Shown piece by piece: positions 11,970 to 20,752 of a stretch of 34,795 nucleotides of DNA. The notes under the pieces are model-generated. The model was not told where the DNA came from and did not search any database. It worked only from the letters and a program-made list of their open reading frames with translations. The position numbers were made by a program, and so were the translations under genes. Numbering within the stretch: position 1 is the first letter of the stretch; every line of letters starts with the position of its first letter. Source of the DNA: Seminavis robusta (lineage: Eukaryota > Bacillariophyta > Bacillariophyceae > Naviculales > Naviculaceae); assembly GCA_903772945.1 (NCBI GenBank), contig CAICTM010001184.1, forward strand, positions 1 through 34,795. The letters run 5' to 3'.

Positions 11970-13279
11970 CTATTCGGTTCCACCGCGAATTCCACGCAAT
12001 GCCTTCGCGTTGGCAATGGAAACTTCATCATCAGCCTCTGGTTCCACTTGGTAGCAAAGCCTTACAATCATGGATCCCGGTTCACGAATGGGGTCGGTTG
12101 CAAGGGAGGTGACACGGCCAGCAACTGGAGCAGTATAGGTTTCACGAACTCCGCCAAATGCATGCATCGTACATGTAGCCCACGACATCGCCAACACTGA
12201 CATCATGTTCCAGCTCCACGAGTGTTTCCGTGTAGCCGCCACGATTGGCGCGAATGTTGGTGAAAGAATTGCAACTGTACGTCTCAATCCCAAGCATATC
12301 AATTCCACCTTCCCACATGCCCAGGTGGGACATGGCATTTTTGATCCCTTGTTGGACACCTCGCATAGTATTAATGTCTCGGTTCCACTCCTTGGCGGAG
12401 CCTAGTTCCATCGTCACGGCAGGAATTCCAACCTTGAGCATTTCCATTTCGACTGTTCCATCCTCTCCCAAATGATCCTTGATGATATCGGCAGGCATGA
12501 TTTTCATAATGTCATCCACAAGCTGATTTCTGCGATCGGAATAGATGAAATAGGGAAAGCTGGCACCCGTTGCAATCGTGTGCAAGTCAAGTCAAAGAAA
12601 AAGTCTGGCTTGGAGGGCATGTAAAGATCATTCCAGAGGGAGTAGCAAAGGCGAGCCCCAGAATCTGAGGACGTTTGTGCTGCAGGCATTTTTAATCGGT
12701 TCAGGTTTGTCCATGCAGGAGCCACCAGATACAGTCTGGTTAAAGTTTCTGGAATGGAGTCGAATGCCGGCTGGATTGGCACCTAAGCTTGAATGGCGAC
12801 AACCGTTCCATCCATGTCCATGGTTTTTGTTCCAGGTCTTTGAATAAATAGCTCAAAGATGACTTTGGCACCTGCGAGCTCATCTCCATGGATGGATGGA
12901 CGATTGAAGAAAGATGATTGGACCGTCTCCGCTTTTTTTTTAAAGGACGGGAATGTCGTAGAATCCGCCAACTGCCATGAATGGGAGTGTTGTCAAAGAG
13001 AGAGGGAGTCAGTGAATTTATTTGTTTGGGGATGACAGCTACTTGATAGCTAGCTAGCCTGCAAAAGAACGAGTGACAGTCGAGTCACTTGAATGTGTCC
13101 GTACATGCATTCTCCGCTCCACGAAACCAAAAGCGGTAGTCTCCATCTTGTAGAGATGATGTATCGAGGCGACTAATGACAGGGTGGCCTTCCAGTACGT
13201 CGCCTGTTTCGATGGTTTGTGCATTATTTGTCAAGGTGGTGGCAAAAAGGGAAAATAGAGCAAGAGATCCGATTGTCAT
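11970..13279 (-). pseudogene. Succinylglutamate desuccinylase/aspartoacylase (AstE/AspA) family pseudogene
   Basis: Read in changing frames from ATG at 13279 to a stop at 11970-11972, this is a member of the M14-like AstE/aspartoacylase family of zinc amidohydrolases. Visible pieces, in order, are a signal-peptide-like start (M-T-I-G-S-L-A-L-F), the zinc motif H-G-D-E followed by L-A-G-A-K, N-P-A-G-I-R-L-H-S-R-N-F, L-N-R-L, D-L then H-T-I-A-T-G (third zinc ligand), the catalytic-Glu region (P-A-V-T-M-E-L-G), G-Y-M-Y-D-A and a C-terminal biotinyl-like barrel segment. At least five frame breaks separate them. Three are perfect small tandem duplications: ATGG near 12889-12900, AAGTC at 12584-12593 and ATGC at 12158-12165. 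The others are a 1-nt gain near 12705 and a shift plus TAG near 12783. Segments between breaks are well conserved, so inactivation looks recent. The 13085-12990 segment is not resolved. Confidence 0.85.
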
Positions 13280-13540
13280 GTTGGAAGGTGATTCGGGACG
13301 GTGTGTTTTGGTGCGAGTTGTGTCGAGGTTTGATTTGTGACCCTTTTGTCATCATCTCTCTCGCATTGCATCCTCTGACGTCACTCCATTCCCCCCATCA
13401 CCCATGCTTCGCCGTGCCTTCACACGCCTCAAGTTGAAGGTACCGGTACACTCTGATCCGAGAGGACTTCGAAGACATCGAGACAAAAATCCTTCTCGAA
13501 CCGTCATACATGTATGGTACTTTGTCTTTAGCATCTCATC

Positions 13541-14455
13541 ATGCGGAGTCCATTAGCTGTGGTCGTGCTGCTCGTCCTGTGGGAGACATCGGTGGGCCTT
13601 TCTTCTTCCACCACAACAAACCCCAAAGTGGACACTACTACCAGTATTATGTCCAAGAAGTGGAACCGACGAGATGTGTTTTGGCACCTGGCGACGACAG
13701 CGACGACGACAGCGACGACGATGACACTACTGCTACCTCCTTTCCACCAAGAAGCGAGAGCCATTGGAGAAGGAGAACAACGCATGGTTCTTCGTGAAAA
13801 GCCCACAGCCCCTATAGGAGCCTTACTGCCAGCCATTCAACAACGACTCTTGTTGCAAGCGGCCTTGGAACTGGCTCAATCATCCTCACAACAACAATTC
13901 GAAAAGCTCCAAACCATTTTGCCACCTCTGGATGACCAATCCTCCAAGAGGGGCACCAGCCAAGATGTGCGAGTCTTACAGCAATACAATCCTGCCAAAG
14001 TGCTTCGAGGCGATTTGATTCGAGCCTGCATGAATCTGTATACTACCAATCTCAACTACGACAAGTTATTACTACAAACAGCAAGGGATGATGCTGCCTA
14101 TACGGTTACGGATCCCACGTGGAAGAAATCCTACATTCGAGCCAATGATGGTTTGCCCGACATTCAAAAGGTGATTGGAGCGGATTTGGATTTGCGATAT
14201 CTCTATCGGAACCAGGTAGAACTCAAAGTGGAGGATGCTGCTGCTGAACTCTATTATGCTTCTGACAACAACAACAATATTGACAGGGAGGAACTAATAT
14301 CGTTGCTGCGAGAAGCCACACTGGCATTTGACCAGTGGTTGGATCGGATACGCTATGGGGATGTGCGAGATGCCTTGGAAGCTGCCTTGTCGGGCAAGAC
14401 CACACGGGTCTACGATAGTTGGGCGTCGGGGTTTCTGCCGTCACAACCGAGATGA
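13541..14455 (+). CDS. Putative thylakoid-lumen protein (bipartite plastid and twin-arginine targeting)
   Basis: A single exon of 304 residues. Residues 1-20 are a hydrophobic signal peptide. Then come a Ser/Thr-rich transit-like stretch and N-R-R-D-V-F (RR at 43-44), followed by a hydrophobic segment ending in A-R-A at 74. This arrangement (ER signal, plastid transit, Tat lumenal signal) is expected for a lumen protein in a complex red-lineage plastid. The mature part is helical and Gln/Leu-rich, and its second half (D-I-Q-K-V-I-G-A-D-L-D-L-R and R-Y-G-D-V-R-D-A-L) recalls PSII extrinsic or PsbQ-like helical-bundle proteins. I do not assign a specific subunit. The Tat hydrophobic stretch is encoded by repetitive GACGACAGC-type DNA at 13690-13730. 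Neighbours on both sides are broken genes; this one is intact. Confidence 0.8.
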   Translation: MRSPLAVVVLLVLWETSVGLSSSTTTNPKVDTTTSIMSKKWNRRDVFWHLATTATTTATTMTLLLPPFHQEARAIGEGEQRMVLREKPTAPIGALLPAIQQRLLLQAALELAQSSSQQQFEKLQTILPPLDDQSSKRGTSQDVRVLQQYNPAKVLRGDLIRACMNLYTTNLNYDKLLLQTARDDAAYTVTDPTWKKSYIRANDGLPDIQKVIGADLDLRYLYRNQVELKVEDAAAELYYASDNNNNIDREELISLLREATLAFDQWLDRIRYGDVRDALEAALSGKTTRVYDSWASGFLPSQPR

Positions 14456-14762
14456 TAGTGCCAGGGTGGGGACCCGAACTAAAAACATGATGAGAGACGG
14501 TGGAATGACACTATTACTAATGGAACGTGCTGCATGATGCCCTTGCCTGAAGCACCCCATCAACAATTGACCGAAACTCAGAAACAATTCACACACACAC
14601 AGACTCGACTCGAGCATGACATCATGGGAACTTGTTGCCAGTCCTCATTGTATTGCTAGCTGCTTTATTATTGATGCAGGCTCTCCTCGGACAGCAGTTG
14701 GTTCTTTGTTGTTGGATCATTATTACAGACTACTAGCTTATAGTACAGTAACTATATCGATG

Positions 14763-15522
14763 TTACCAGGAATCATATCGATACTTGTTTCCACATGTTT
14801 GACATTTGCGTTCGGCATTGGTCATGGTGGCCTTGGCGGGTCCCAAGAATCCTTGACAATTGTTTTTATTGCATTGACCGGTGTAGACTGGACTCATGGT
14901 ATCGGTTTGCAGTTTGTCGGGATTGGCATGGGAGCCAATGGGATGTCCCAAGACGAGAATGGAGATGCGCTTGCCTTCTTCACCGGCAGGCACACGATGT
15001 TGGTGGTTGGCATCGAATTGTTTGTTCCAATGATAGAGATCTCCATGTGCCAACGACAAGGTTCCAATGATAGAGATCTCCATGTTGTAACGACAAGGTT
15101 TGTGTTGGACTTCCATCCGATGTCAGAAGAGCACTCCAATTGTAGGGCCGAATTTCGACGGGCCTCGAGGCGCCAAAAGAAAGTACATAGAGGGACATGC
15201 CGTATTGATCTTGATGCCAATCAATGAGATCGTTGGAATCGCGAAAGAGGTTGCACCAAGTCACGATGGATTTGGTATGGTACGTGGTTTCCACCAATTG
15301 GATGAGTTCGTCCAGACAAGCGTTGGGACGGACATGCTGTTCTTGAACGTCGTAAAAGTAGACGAGTTGCTTTAGAGGTTTGGTACCAGGGACCCACGAG
15401 AAGGGACCCCACGGCAATTCCGATTCCAATCGAGCGTAGTAGTGGTCGGCTTTCTCGCGAGACAGAAACGACTTTTCGTGGACCAATTGAGCAGATTCTT
15501 TCTTGTTGCTGGTGTTGGGCAT
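14763..15522 (-). pseudogene. AlkB-like 2OG-Fe(II) dioxygenase gene disrupted by a 37-bp tandem duplication
   Basis: From ATG at 15522 the frame encodes an AlkB-type fold: N-L-F-R-D-S-N-D, then D-W-H-Q-D (iron ligands H103 and D105), S-F-G-A-S-R, then L-Q-H-G-D-L-Y-H-W near residues 145-153. There a 37-bp direct duplication (15025-15061 and 15062-15098) shifts the frame, and translation ends at 14980 after 180 residues. The distal iron ligand and 2OG-binding Arg (H-Q-H-R-V-P ... R-I-S-I-L-V-L) lie downstream in the other frame, which stays open to 14763 and ends with a C-x5-C / C-x2-C zinc-ribbon-like tail. Without one repeat copy the frame is exactly 241 codons including the stop. The enzyme as written lacks its active site. 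It could be a recent pseudogene, an allele or an assembly artefact. The substrate (DNA, RNA or protein) cannot be told. Confidence 0.82.
15025..15098. repeat. 37-bp direct tandem duplication inside the AlkB-like gene
   Basis: TTCCAATGATAGAGATCTCC starts at 15025 and again at 15062. The two 37-bp copies differ at only a few bases (GTGCCAACG against GTTGTAACG). 37 is not a multiple of three, so the duplication breaks the reading frame. Confidence 0.95.
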
Positions 15523-15922
15523 GTTTTTGTTTTAGCAGTTGTTTGTTCGGTGGATTTGGAGTTTCTGGTTTTATGAGCAGTCCTTGCTCAAGTCTCCCCC
15601 TTGACGATCTGGTTGCTGGTGAGTCTTACTGGTTGAGATGCCATGCTGTCAAAGGGCTGCTCAAGCAAGAGAAAAGCACTTCCGATCATCAATCATCATG
15701 GTCGACATCTCCCACAACTAGACAAGGTTCAGTGCAACCCAGTGATCGACGAGGCCTTCAAGAGCGAAAGATCCCCGACAAGACTCAAACAAAAGATCAA
15801 TCCCGGATTCTTGGATCTTTGGATCTTTGCTCTTCCACAGCTTTCTCCACCCCTCTTCGTCTTGTTGCTCTGCCCTCTCTCATGGCCACCATTCAGAATT
15901 CAGAGCATCTTGTAGTAGCAAG
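15523..15922. promoter_or_regulatory. Divergent intergenic region with a 14-codon upstream ORF
   Basis: This 400-bp stretch separates the AlkB-like gene (-) from the racemase-family gene (+) and presumably holds both promoters. A short upstream ORF runs from ATG at 15882 to TGA at 15924-15926 (13 residues). Its stop overlaps the main racemase ATG as ATGA (15923-15926). The uORF ATG has a good context (CTCATGGCC). If the transcript starts upstream of it, it could restrain translation or allow termination-reinitiation. No TATA box is obvious. Confidence 0.4.
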
Positions 15923-17089
15923 ATGACAGTCGACGAGGACTCTACTAATCAGGAGGAAACAAACAGTACCGGTATTAGCTTTTCCTTACCTTCCCGTCTC
16001 TTTCAACAACATGGCAACAAGACGATACTCCACTGCATCGACTGTCATGCCGGTGGAGAACCCGCTCGAGTGGTCCTTTCCGGTGTCAACAGCATTCCTC
16101 CTCAGTACGAAACGGCCTTGCAAAAACGAAACTACATGATGGAACATCTCGATCATTTCCGCAAACTTCTGCTCCTCGAACCACGCGGATATCCTTGTCA
16201 AAACGTCAATTTTGTCTTTGCTCCAAGCAATAATGGCAACAATTACCAATACGTCATTGGAGAACAAAACAAAATTTATCCACTCATGTCGGGACACAAT
16301 ACCATTTGTGTCGCCACGGCACTCCTCGAATGTGGAGTCATTCCCATGATATCGCCTAGTACACAATTCACACTGGAAGCACCGGCAGGACCCATTAATA
16401 TTACTGCACGCTGTCACGACCAAAAGGTCACCTCCATTACGTTACAAAATGCTCCTTCCTTTGTCGAAAAGCTCAATGTCACAGTCCAAGTTCCACATGG
16501 AGTGGGGGACGTACAATGCGATATTGCCTATGGTGGCATGTGGTATGCCGTGGTCAATCTATCCAATAATGCTTCTTTGAAGCATTTAAAATTGCATCCG
16601 GACAATGCGGCCGAACTGTGCCGGGTCGGTGAAATGATCAAGGTGGCATGCCGAGAGCAACATCCCGTCCAGCATCCGACCGTGGATTATCCCGGAGTCG
16701 ACATTTTGGTCTTTCGAGAAACTCCAACTACTACAATAGCACGCAACACGGTCGTCATGAGCAACACGGTACTCGACTGGGACAAACCGGAAACCTGGAC
16801 GGCCATGTTGGATCGTAGTCCGTGTGGGACAGGCACGTGTGCCGTCATGGCGGTCCTGCATGCCAGAGGAGAACTACAAGTAGGAGAACCGTTTGTGCAC
16901 GAGAGCATTGTGGGGACACAATTTGTGGGGACCATTGTCCAGGGCACCACAGTCAGCAGCGAGGAGGATCATCGACCTGCCATTATTCCTCAAGTGGAAG
17001 GATCGGCTTATATTACGCAGTATTCACAAGTGGTGTTAGATCCCGAGGATCCATTCCCAGAAGGATACCGAGTAGCGGATATATGGTGA
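15923..17089 (+). CDS. Proline racemase / hydroxyproline epimerase-dehydratase family protein
   Basis: A single exon of 388 residues, about the usual length for the family. The N-terminus has H-C-I-D-C-H-A-G-G-E-P-A-R, diagnostic of the proline racemase superfamily. The first catalytic position lies in M-S-G-H-N-T and is Ser123 instead of the common Cys. The second lies in D-R-S-P-C-G-T-G and is Cys301. Proline racemases and 4-hydroxyproline epimerases usually carry Cys/Cys, and trans-3-hydroxy-L-proline dehydratases Cys/Thr. The Ser/Cys pair marks a less common subgroup, so the exact reaction is uncertain. Amino-acid catabolism acting on proline or hydroxyproline is the safe statement. Start chosen at the first in-frame ATG (15923). 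No clear targeting peptide is seen, so a cytosolic location is likely. Confidence 0.88.
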   Translation: MTVDEDSTNQEETNSTGISFSLPSRLFQQHGNKTILHCIDCHAGGEPARVVLSGVNSIPPQYETALQKRNYMMEHLDHFRKLLLLEPRGYPCQNVNFVFAPSNNGNNYQYVIGEQNKIYPLMSGHNTICVATALLECGVIPMISPSTQFTLEAPAGPINITARCHDQKVTSITLQNAPSFVEKLNVTVQVPHGVGDVQCDIAYGGMWYAVVNLSNNASLKHLKLHPDNAAELCRVGEMIKVACREQHPVQHPTVDYPGVDILVFRETPTTTIARNTVVMSNTVLDWDKPETWTAMLDRSPCGTGTCAVMAVLHARGELQVGEPFVHESIVGTQFVGTIVQGTTVSSEEDHRPAIIPQVEGSAYITQYSQVVLDPEDPFPEGYRVADIW

Positions 17090-17627
17090 TGCTGACCATG
17101 CAGGACGCATGAAAGATACTGTACCGCCAATGTACGTGCTCTAGTAGCTGCTGGCCATGCAGTGTTCGGACTTCAAACCCGGGGAGCTTGAAGAAAGCGA
17201 GGCGACATAATATTGCAAATGGGAGAGACAGATGATGATGACAATGCTTAATAGCTAGAGGCGCGCCACCCACCCGCAGCCAAATTCATGTGTGATACCG
17301 TATCAAGCCTCAAGCAGATACTGGTAGCTTGTAAGCTGTGGAAAAGTAGTACATTACCGGTACCACTGCCTCAAATATTTCAAAAGCAGGGTGCTTTCTG
17401 TTACCAGGAAAAAGACACCTTGCCAGTTGTGTTGTGTTGTGTTGTGTTGTGTGATAGAGAATTGTTGTGTGACAAAGTTCAGATACTGTACATAATAATT
17501 CAGCTCAGATGACGAAAACTGTTGCAATACCTGAATAGATTGATTCATATAACAACAATACACCAATCAGTTCGCTGGCTGCTTGGAATCTAGAGATGGA
17601 ACTACGGTACGGTAGGGCTGTGTGTAC
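17090..17627. other. Convergent intergenic region with a GTTGT pentanucleotide array
   Basis: No gene is seen. The region lies between the convergent racemase-family (+) and sulfotransferase (-) genes, so it holds both 3' UTRs. A pure (GTTGT)x5 microsatellite lies at 17426-17450. TACGGTACGGTA-type microrepeats occur near 17605. Confidence 0.55.
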
Positions 17628-18889
17628 TCAGAAATTCCGGAATTCACAAGGATCCTGTTCCCATTGTTTCAAAATGACTTGACAGAAGTACTCCTTTTGC
17701 GACACGTACACTCCCGGTGCCTCCAAAAAGTACTCCCGAATCCACGTGGCTGCCAGTTTTCCCTGTCTCACAAGTATCTGGCGAATGGACTCATATCGTG
17801 GTTGGCAAATATCGATTTTTTGTGCCGCCACTTGTTGGGCGACCGTTTGATTCTTGCGATGATGAAATCCTGGTTTGATTTTGATCATTTCGGGAAGTGA
17901 ATCGTCCAGTCGTAGAAATTTTTGCAAGTCATGTCGGAATTGGAGATTGCTGTGTTGGTGTTGGTGCAGGTGTAATAATAAGGATGAATGGTTGTTGTTT
18001 TGGAGCAATTCTTGATCGGTTTGGAGTTGCGAAACATCCCACAAAAAGACGCGTCCTTGCCAGGGAATCGGTTGAATCATTTTGTGATATTCGGGTGGAA
18101 TCAGTGCCTTTTCTGCTGAATTGGAGAGTATATTGGTTTTTCCCAGATTGGTGAGGAACAAGTGAAAATTGCCTCGAAAGGTACACAATCCTTGATGTCG
18201 TCGGGCACATCGTCCGGTCAGGGTTTCAGCGGGTGGCATGGAAAAGTAATTGTTGACTCTGAAATTGTAAAATGATTCAAACCACAATACAGGATGTCGT
18301 AGACCCACCAAAAAGTCGGTCTTTGGAAAATAGGTTTGATAATTGTGCAGTGCCAAATTGGATTCCAAATCTCTTGGGCACTTGATCCCTCGTAGCGTAT
18401 GCCCCGGGGGGATATCCTTGTACAAACTCTCCATGAGACGCGCATGTTGATTGTATCCCATTTCACAACGCTCTTCATCAAAGACATGCACTCGGGGACT
18501 CTTGTGCAGATATCGCATCAACGTGGAAGTGCCTGTTTTCGGAAACCCAATAATGGCCACATTCAACAGCCACGAGGCGTCCCCTGTAATGTTCCAACCC
18601 TGAATGATCGACTCCAAGGGAGGACGGGGCATTGGTTCCAAGGGAAATTCAGCATCCAACGGGGGGATTATGGCGTGATTCGGATCATCTTCTTGTGTTG
18701 ATTTTGCGGGCAAAAGTTGGATTGGAGTACTTTTCTTGTCAGGTTTGTTGTGGTGGAAGTGAGCTGGTGATGATCGCCATGGGAAGTCATCAGATGAGTG
18801 TTCACCCACCAAACACCTGAAAGGTACACAGTCATGACGAAGGCTACCGACACTTGTGGAAGAACTAGGCATCGTCGGAAGAAACTCAT
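17628..18889 (-). CDS. Sulfotransferase-family protein, probably Golgi type II membrane enzyme
   Basis: The main open frame runs from ATG 18872 to the stop at 17628 (414 residues). It contains the PAPS-binding 5'-PSB loop I-I-G-F-P-K-T-G-T-S-T (about 108-117) and the 3'-PB region L-R-H-P-V-L-W-F-E-S (R192, S200), so it transfers sulfate from PAPS to an unknown acceptor, probably a carbohydrate. That start gives no membrane anchor. A second frame from ATG 18889 encodes a good type II anchor (M-S-F-F-R-R-C-L-V-L-P then a hydrophobic stretch). A GT-AG intron at 18805-18735 (71 nt) would fuse it in frame to the catalytic region (396 residues). A 53-nt alternative (18816-18764) also fits. I favour the anchored, spliced model because Golgi sulfotransferases need an anchor, but splicing is inferred. 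Divergent from the gene at 19308. Confidence 0.85.
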
Positions 18890-19307
18890 CTTGATATCAT
18901 CATCATTTCTTACCATACGAAGGGAGGTTTTAAAAGGAAGCCAAGGCGGCCCAGCTGAATATCTAGCTAGGGTTGCGTTGGACCGAGTTCCTGTTGGAAA
19001 CCCAAGATCACGGTTCTCATTCGTGGATACTTTTCAAAGAAAAGATTGCGTTGCGAGCCTTGACGTCCAAGAACACTCAAGTTTCGTGTCGCACACCTCA
19101 ACTCCGACCTCAACATGGCTTCATCTCTCTCTCGGCACTTTTAATAGTTGACGAAGTAACACAGACCAGCATGGGTAACCTCTTTCATAGGCCAGTACCG
19201 ACTTTGAATTCGTAGGAACAACAGAATGTTGAAGGAGGCAAACAAGATGAAAAATGGACCCACCAGCCATAGAAGCCCAGAATTGATTTGATTCCATAAC
19301 AAGGACC
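18890..19307. other. Divergent intergenic region
   Basis: This 418-bp stretch lies between the sulfotransferase (-) and the ICMT/DUF1295-like gene (+). No coding evidence is seen. It presumably contains both promoters, and a TAGCTAG motif lies near 18963. Confidence 0.45.
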
Positions 19308-20036
19308 ATGCCAACCTTTTTCTTTCGAAGCTCTGAGTTTAAAGGAGCTCCAGGCTTGGAGCTGTCCCGAGTTGTAGCGGCTGCCATGCATCTGAGCATT
19401 CCTCTTGTCATGTACAGTGCCATGTACAACGGCGTGGTCTTTCATTGGCTTTCCCAGTATATCAATCTACACGAGCTGTCGGAAGACCGCAAGGCGCTCT
19501 ACCTTTTCTTGGATTGCTTTTACTCTGTTCGTTGGGCAATTGGTGTCCTCATCATGCAGGGCGAACTTACTCTGTCACTTGGGATTATTGTTGCTTTAAA
19601 GCACCTGCTTTGTGATGAATTTGGGTACGGTGTAGGAAGCATGCTGGTCAACTCTTGGGGCACCCGCACGGGCCCATTGACAACACGAGACTATACGTGC
19701 GCCTTTCTCATGATTGTCGCTGGTATTTTGCAGCATGGCAGCGAGATTCAACGTTGGCTTTTCAAGCGCAACCCCAGCAACAAGGGAAAGATCCATACTG
19801 GCGGTCTCTTCTACTATGCACGCGGCATCAATCACACTGGGCACATCCTACGAGACATGGCGCATGTCCTGATGGTTCCCAACCTGTTTTTCGTTTTGTT
19901 CTACCCTGTGCCGGATTATGATTTGGCTTGCCAGATTGTCCCTGAAACTCAGAATCACATGAAGCAGAAGTACGGGGAGCAGTGGGAAAAGTATGAAAAG
20001 CAGACTCCTTATGTGTTCCTTCCTGGATTATTCTGA
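19308..20036 (+). CDS. Multi-pass membrane protein, ICMT / DUF1295 / steroid-reductase-like fold
   Basis: A single exon of 242 residues from ATG 19308. About five hydrophobic helices can be seen (near residues 22-46, 65-85, 88-105, 128-145 and 185-205). The C-terminal part has the family signature: Y-Y-A-R-G-I-N-H-T-G-H, a hydrophobic helix, then Y-G-E-Q-W-E-K-Y-E and T-P-Y-V-F-L-P-G-L-F. This C-terminal arrangement is shared by isoprenylcysteine methyltransferases, DUF1295 proteins and 5-alpha-reductase-like proteins, which bind SAM or NAD(P)H at the membrane. The sequence does not let me choose between methyltransferase and reductase. The likely site is the ER or another endomembrane. Confidence 0.7.
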   Translation: MPTFFFRSSEFKGAPGLELSRVVAAAMHLSIPLVMYSAMYNGVVFHWLSQYINLHELSEDRKALYLFLDCFYSVRWAIGVLIMQGELTLSLGIIVALKHLLCDEFGYGVGSMLVNSWGTRTGPLTTRDYTCAFLMIVAGILQHGSEIQRWLFKRNPSNKGKIHTGGLFYYARGINHTGHILRDMAHVLMVPNLFFVLFYPVPDYDLACQIVPETQNHMKQKYGEQWEKYEKQTPYVFLPGLF

Positions 20037-20092
20037 TGGTGAAAGAGAGCTATGAATCTCTAGCTAGCTAGAGGAAATGGCAAGGGCTTAAC

Positions 20093-20150
20093 GACAATCT
20101 TTTCGCTGGCTATTGCAAATAGACAATCATTTCGCTGGCTATTGCAAATA
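20093..20150. repeat. 29-bp tandem duplication, two copies
   Basis: GACAATC followed by TTTCGCTGGCTATTGCAAAT occurs at 20093 and again at 20122, with a 29-bp period and one clear mismatch (T20100 against A20129). It is non-coding. Confidence 0.92.
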
Positions 20151-20438
20151 GATGGTGCGGTTGCTGCTGCACTGGGTGCTGGATTATTTTCTGGAACTTC
20201 CTAGGGCCGTGCAACCCAGTAAGACGATACAACTAGCTAGGCGTACACGTTGTCTGGCTCTAGCTAGCAGCTAGCTAGCTAAGTGGTACCATATCTCTTC
20301 GTATTAGTCAGGTCGGTTGCCCCTTGACAGAGCAACAATGAGTTTCCGTGCCGGACCTGGACGGTACGAGTACAAAACATCTCTGACCAAGAACCCCTTT
20401 GGACCGCGGTGTTGATTAGACGGCCATTTTATTGCTGA

Positions 20439-20458
20439 TAGTACTGGTACCAGTACTA
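20439..20458. repeat. 20-bp perfect palindrome
   Basis: TAGTACTGGTACCAGTACTA is its own reverse complement, centred on GGTACC. It is one of many GGTACC-centred palindromes in the window. Confidence 0.9.
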
Positions 20459-20752
20459 GTATCCACACATGAAGACCATTTGCAGCTGGTACGGAAGCTA
20501 TGGAAAGGCAAAACCTTCCCTACCAGTAGAGAGGGTGGTATTACCCATGACCGAGGCAACAGTATGGTAACCAGACAACAAATCAACAGCAGAAGCAAAC
20601 ACTTGCTATCTAGCTAGCTCCATGTAGTCTAGTTTATTACGCTGTTCGGTGAGCCGAGTCAAGTCAGCAGATCGGGTTTATGACACGATTGAAGTCGAAT
20701 CTTTCCCTTCGTGCTTCCGGTTTCCGCATTCTCACCCATAGCGAAATCCAAC

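Larger units (their letters stand above)
20037..20752. other. Intergenic region rich in small repeats and palindromes
   Basis: No gene is seen. It contains the 29-bp tandem duplication at 20093-20150, the palindrome at 20439-20458 and several TAGCTAG runs (20060-20071, 20261-20281, 20609-20619). The promoter of the ATG10 gene should lie at its right end. Confidence 0.5.

Noticed and set aside
13528..13836. Minus-strand open frame opposite the start of the lumen protein gene
   Set aside because: The product is a shadow of the repetitive GAC/GTC-rich DNA encoding the Tat signal; the plus strand has coherent targeting features.
14980..15060. An intron explaining the frame change in the AlkB-like gene
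   Set aside because: The break coincides exactly with a 37-bp direct duplication, and removing one copy restores the frame without any splice sites.
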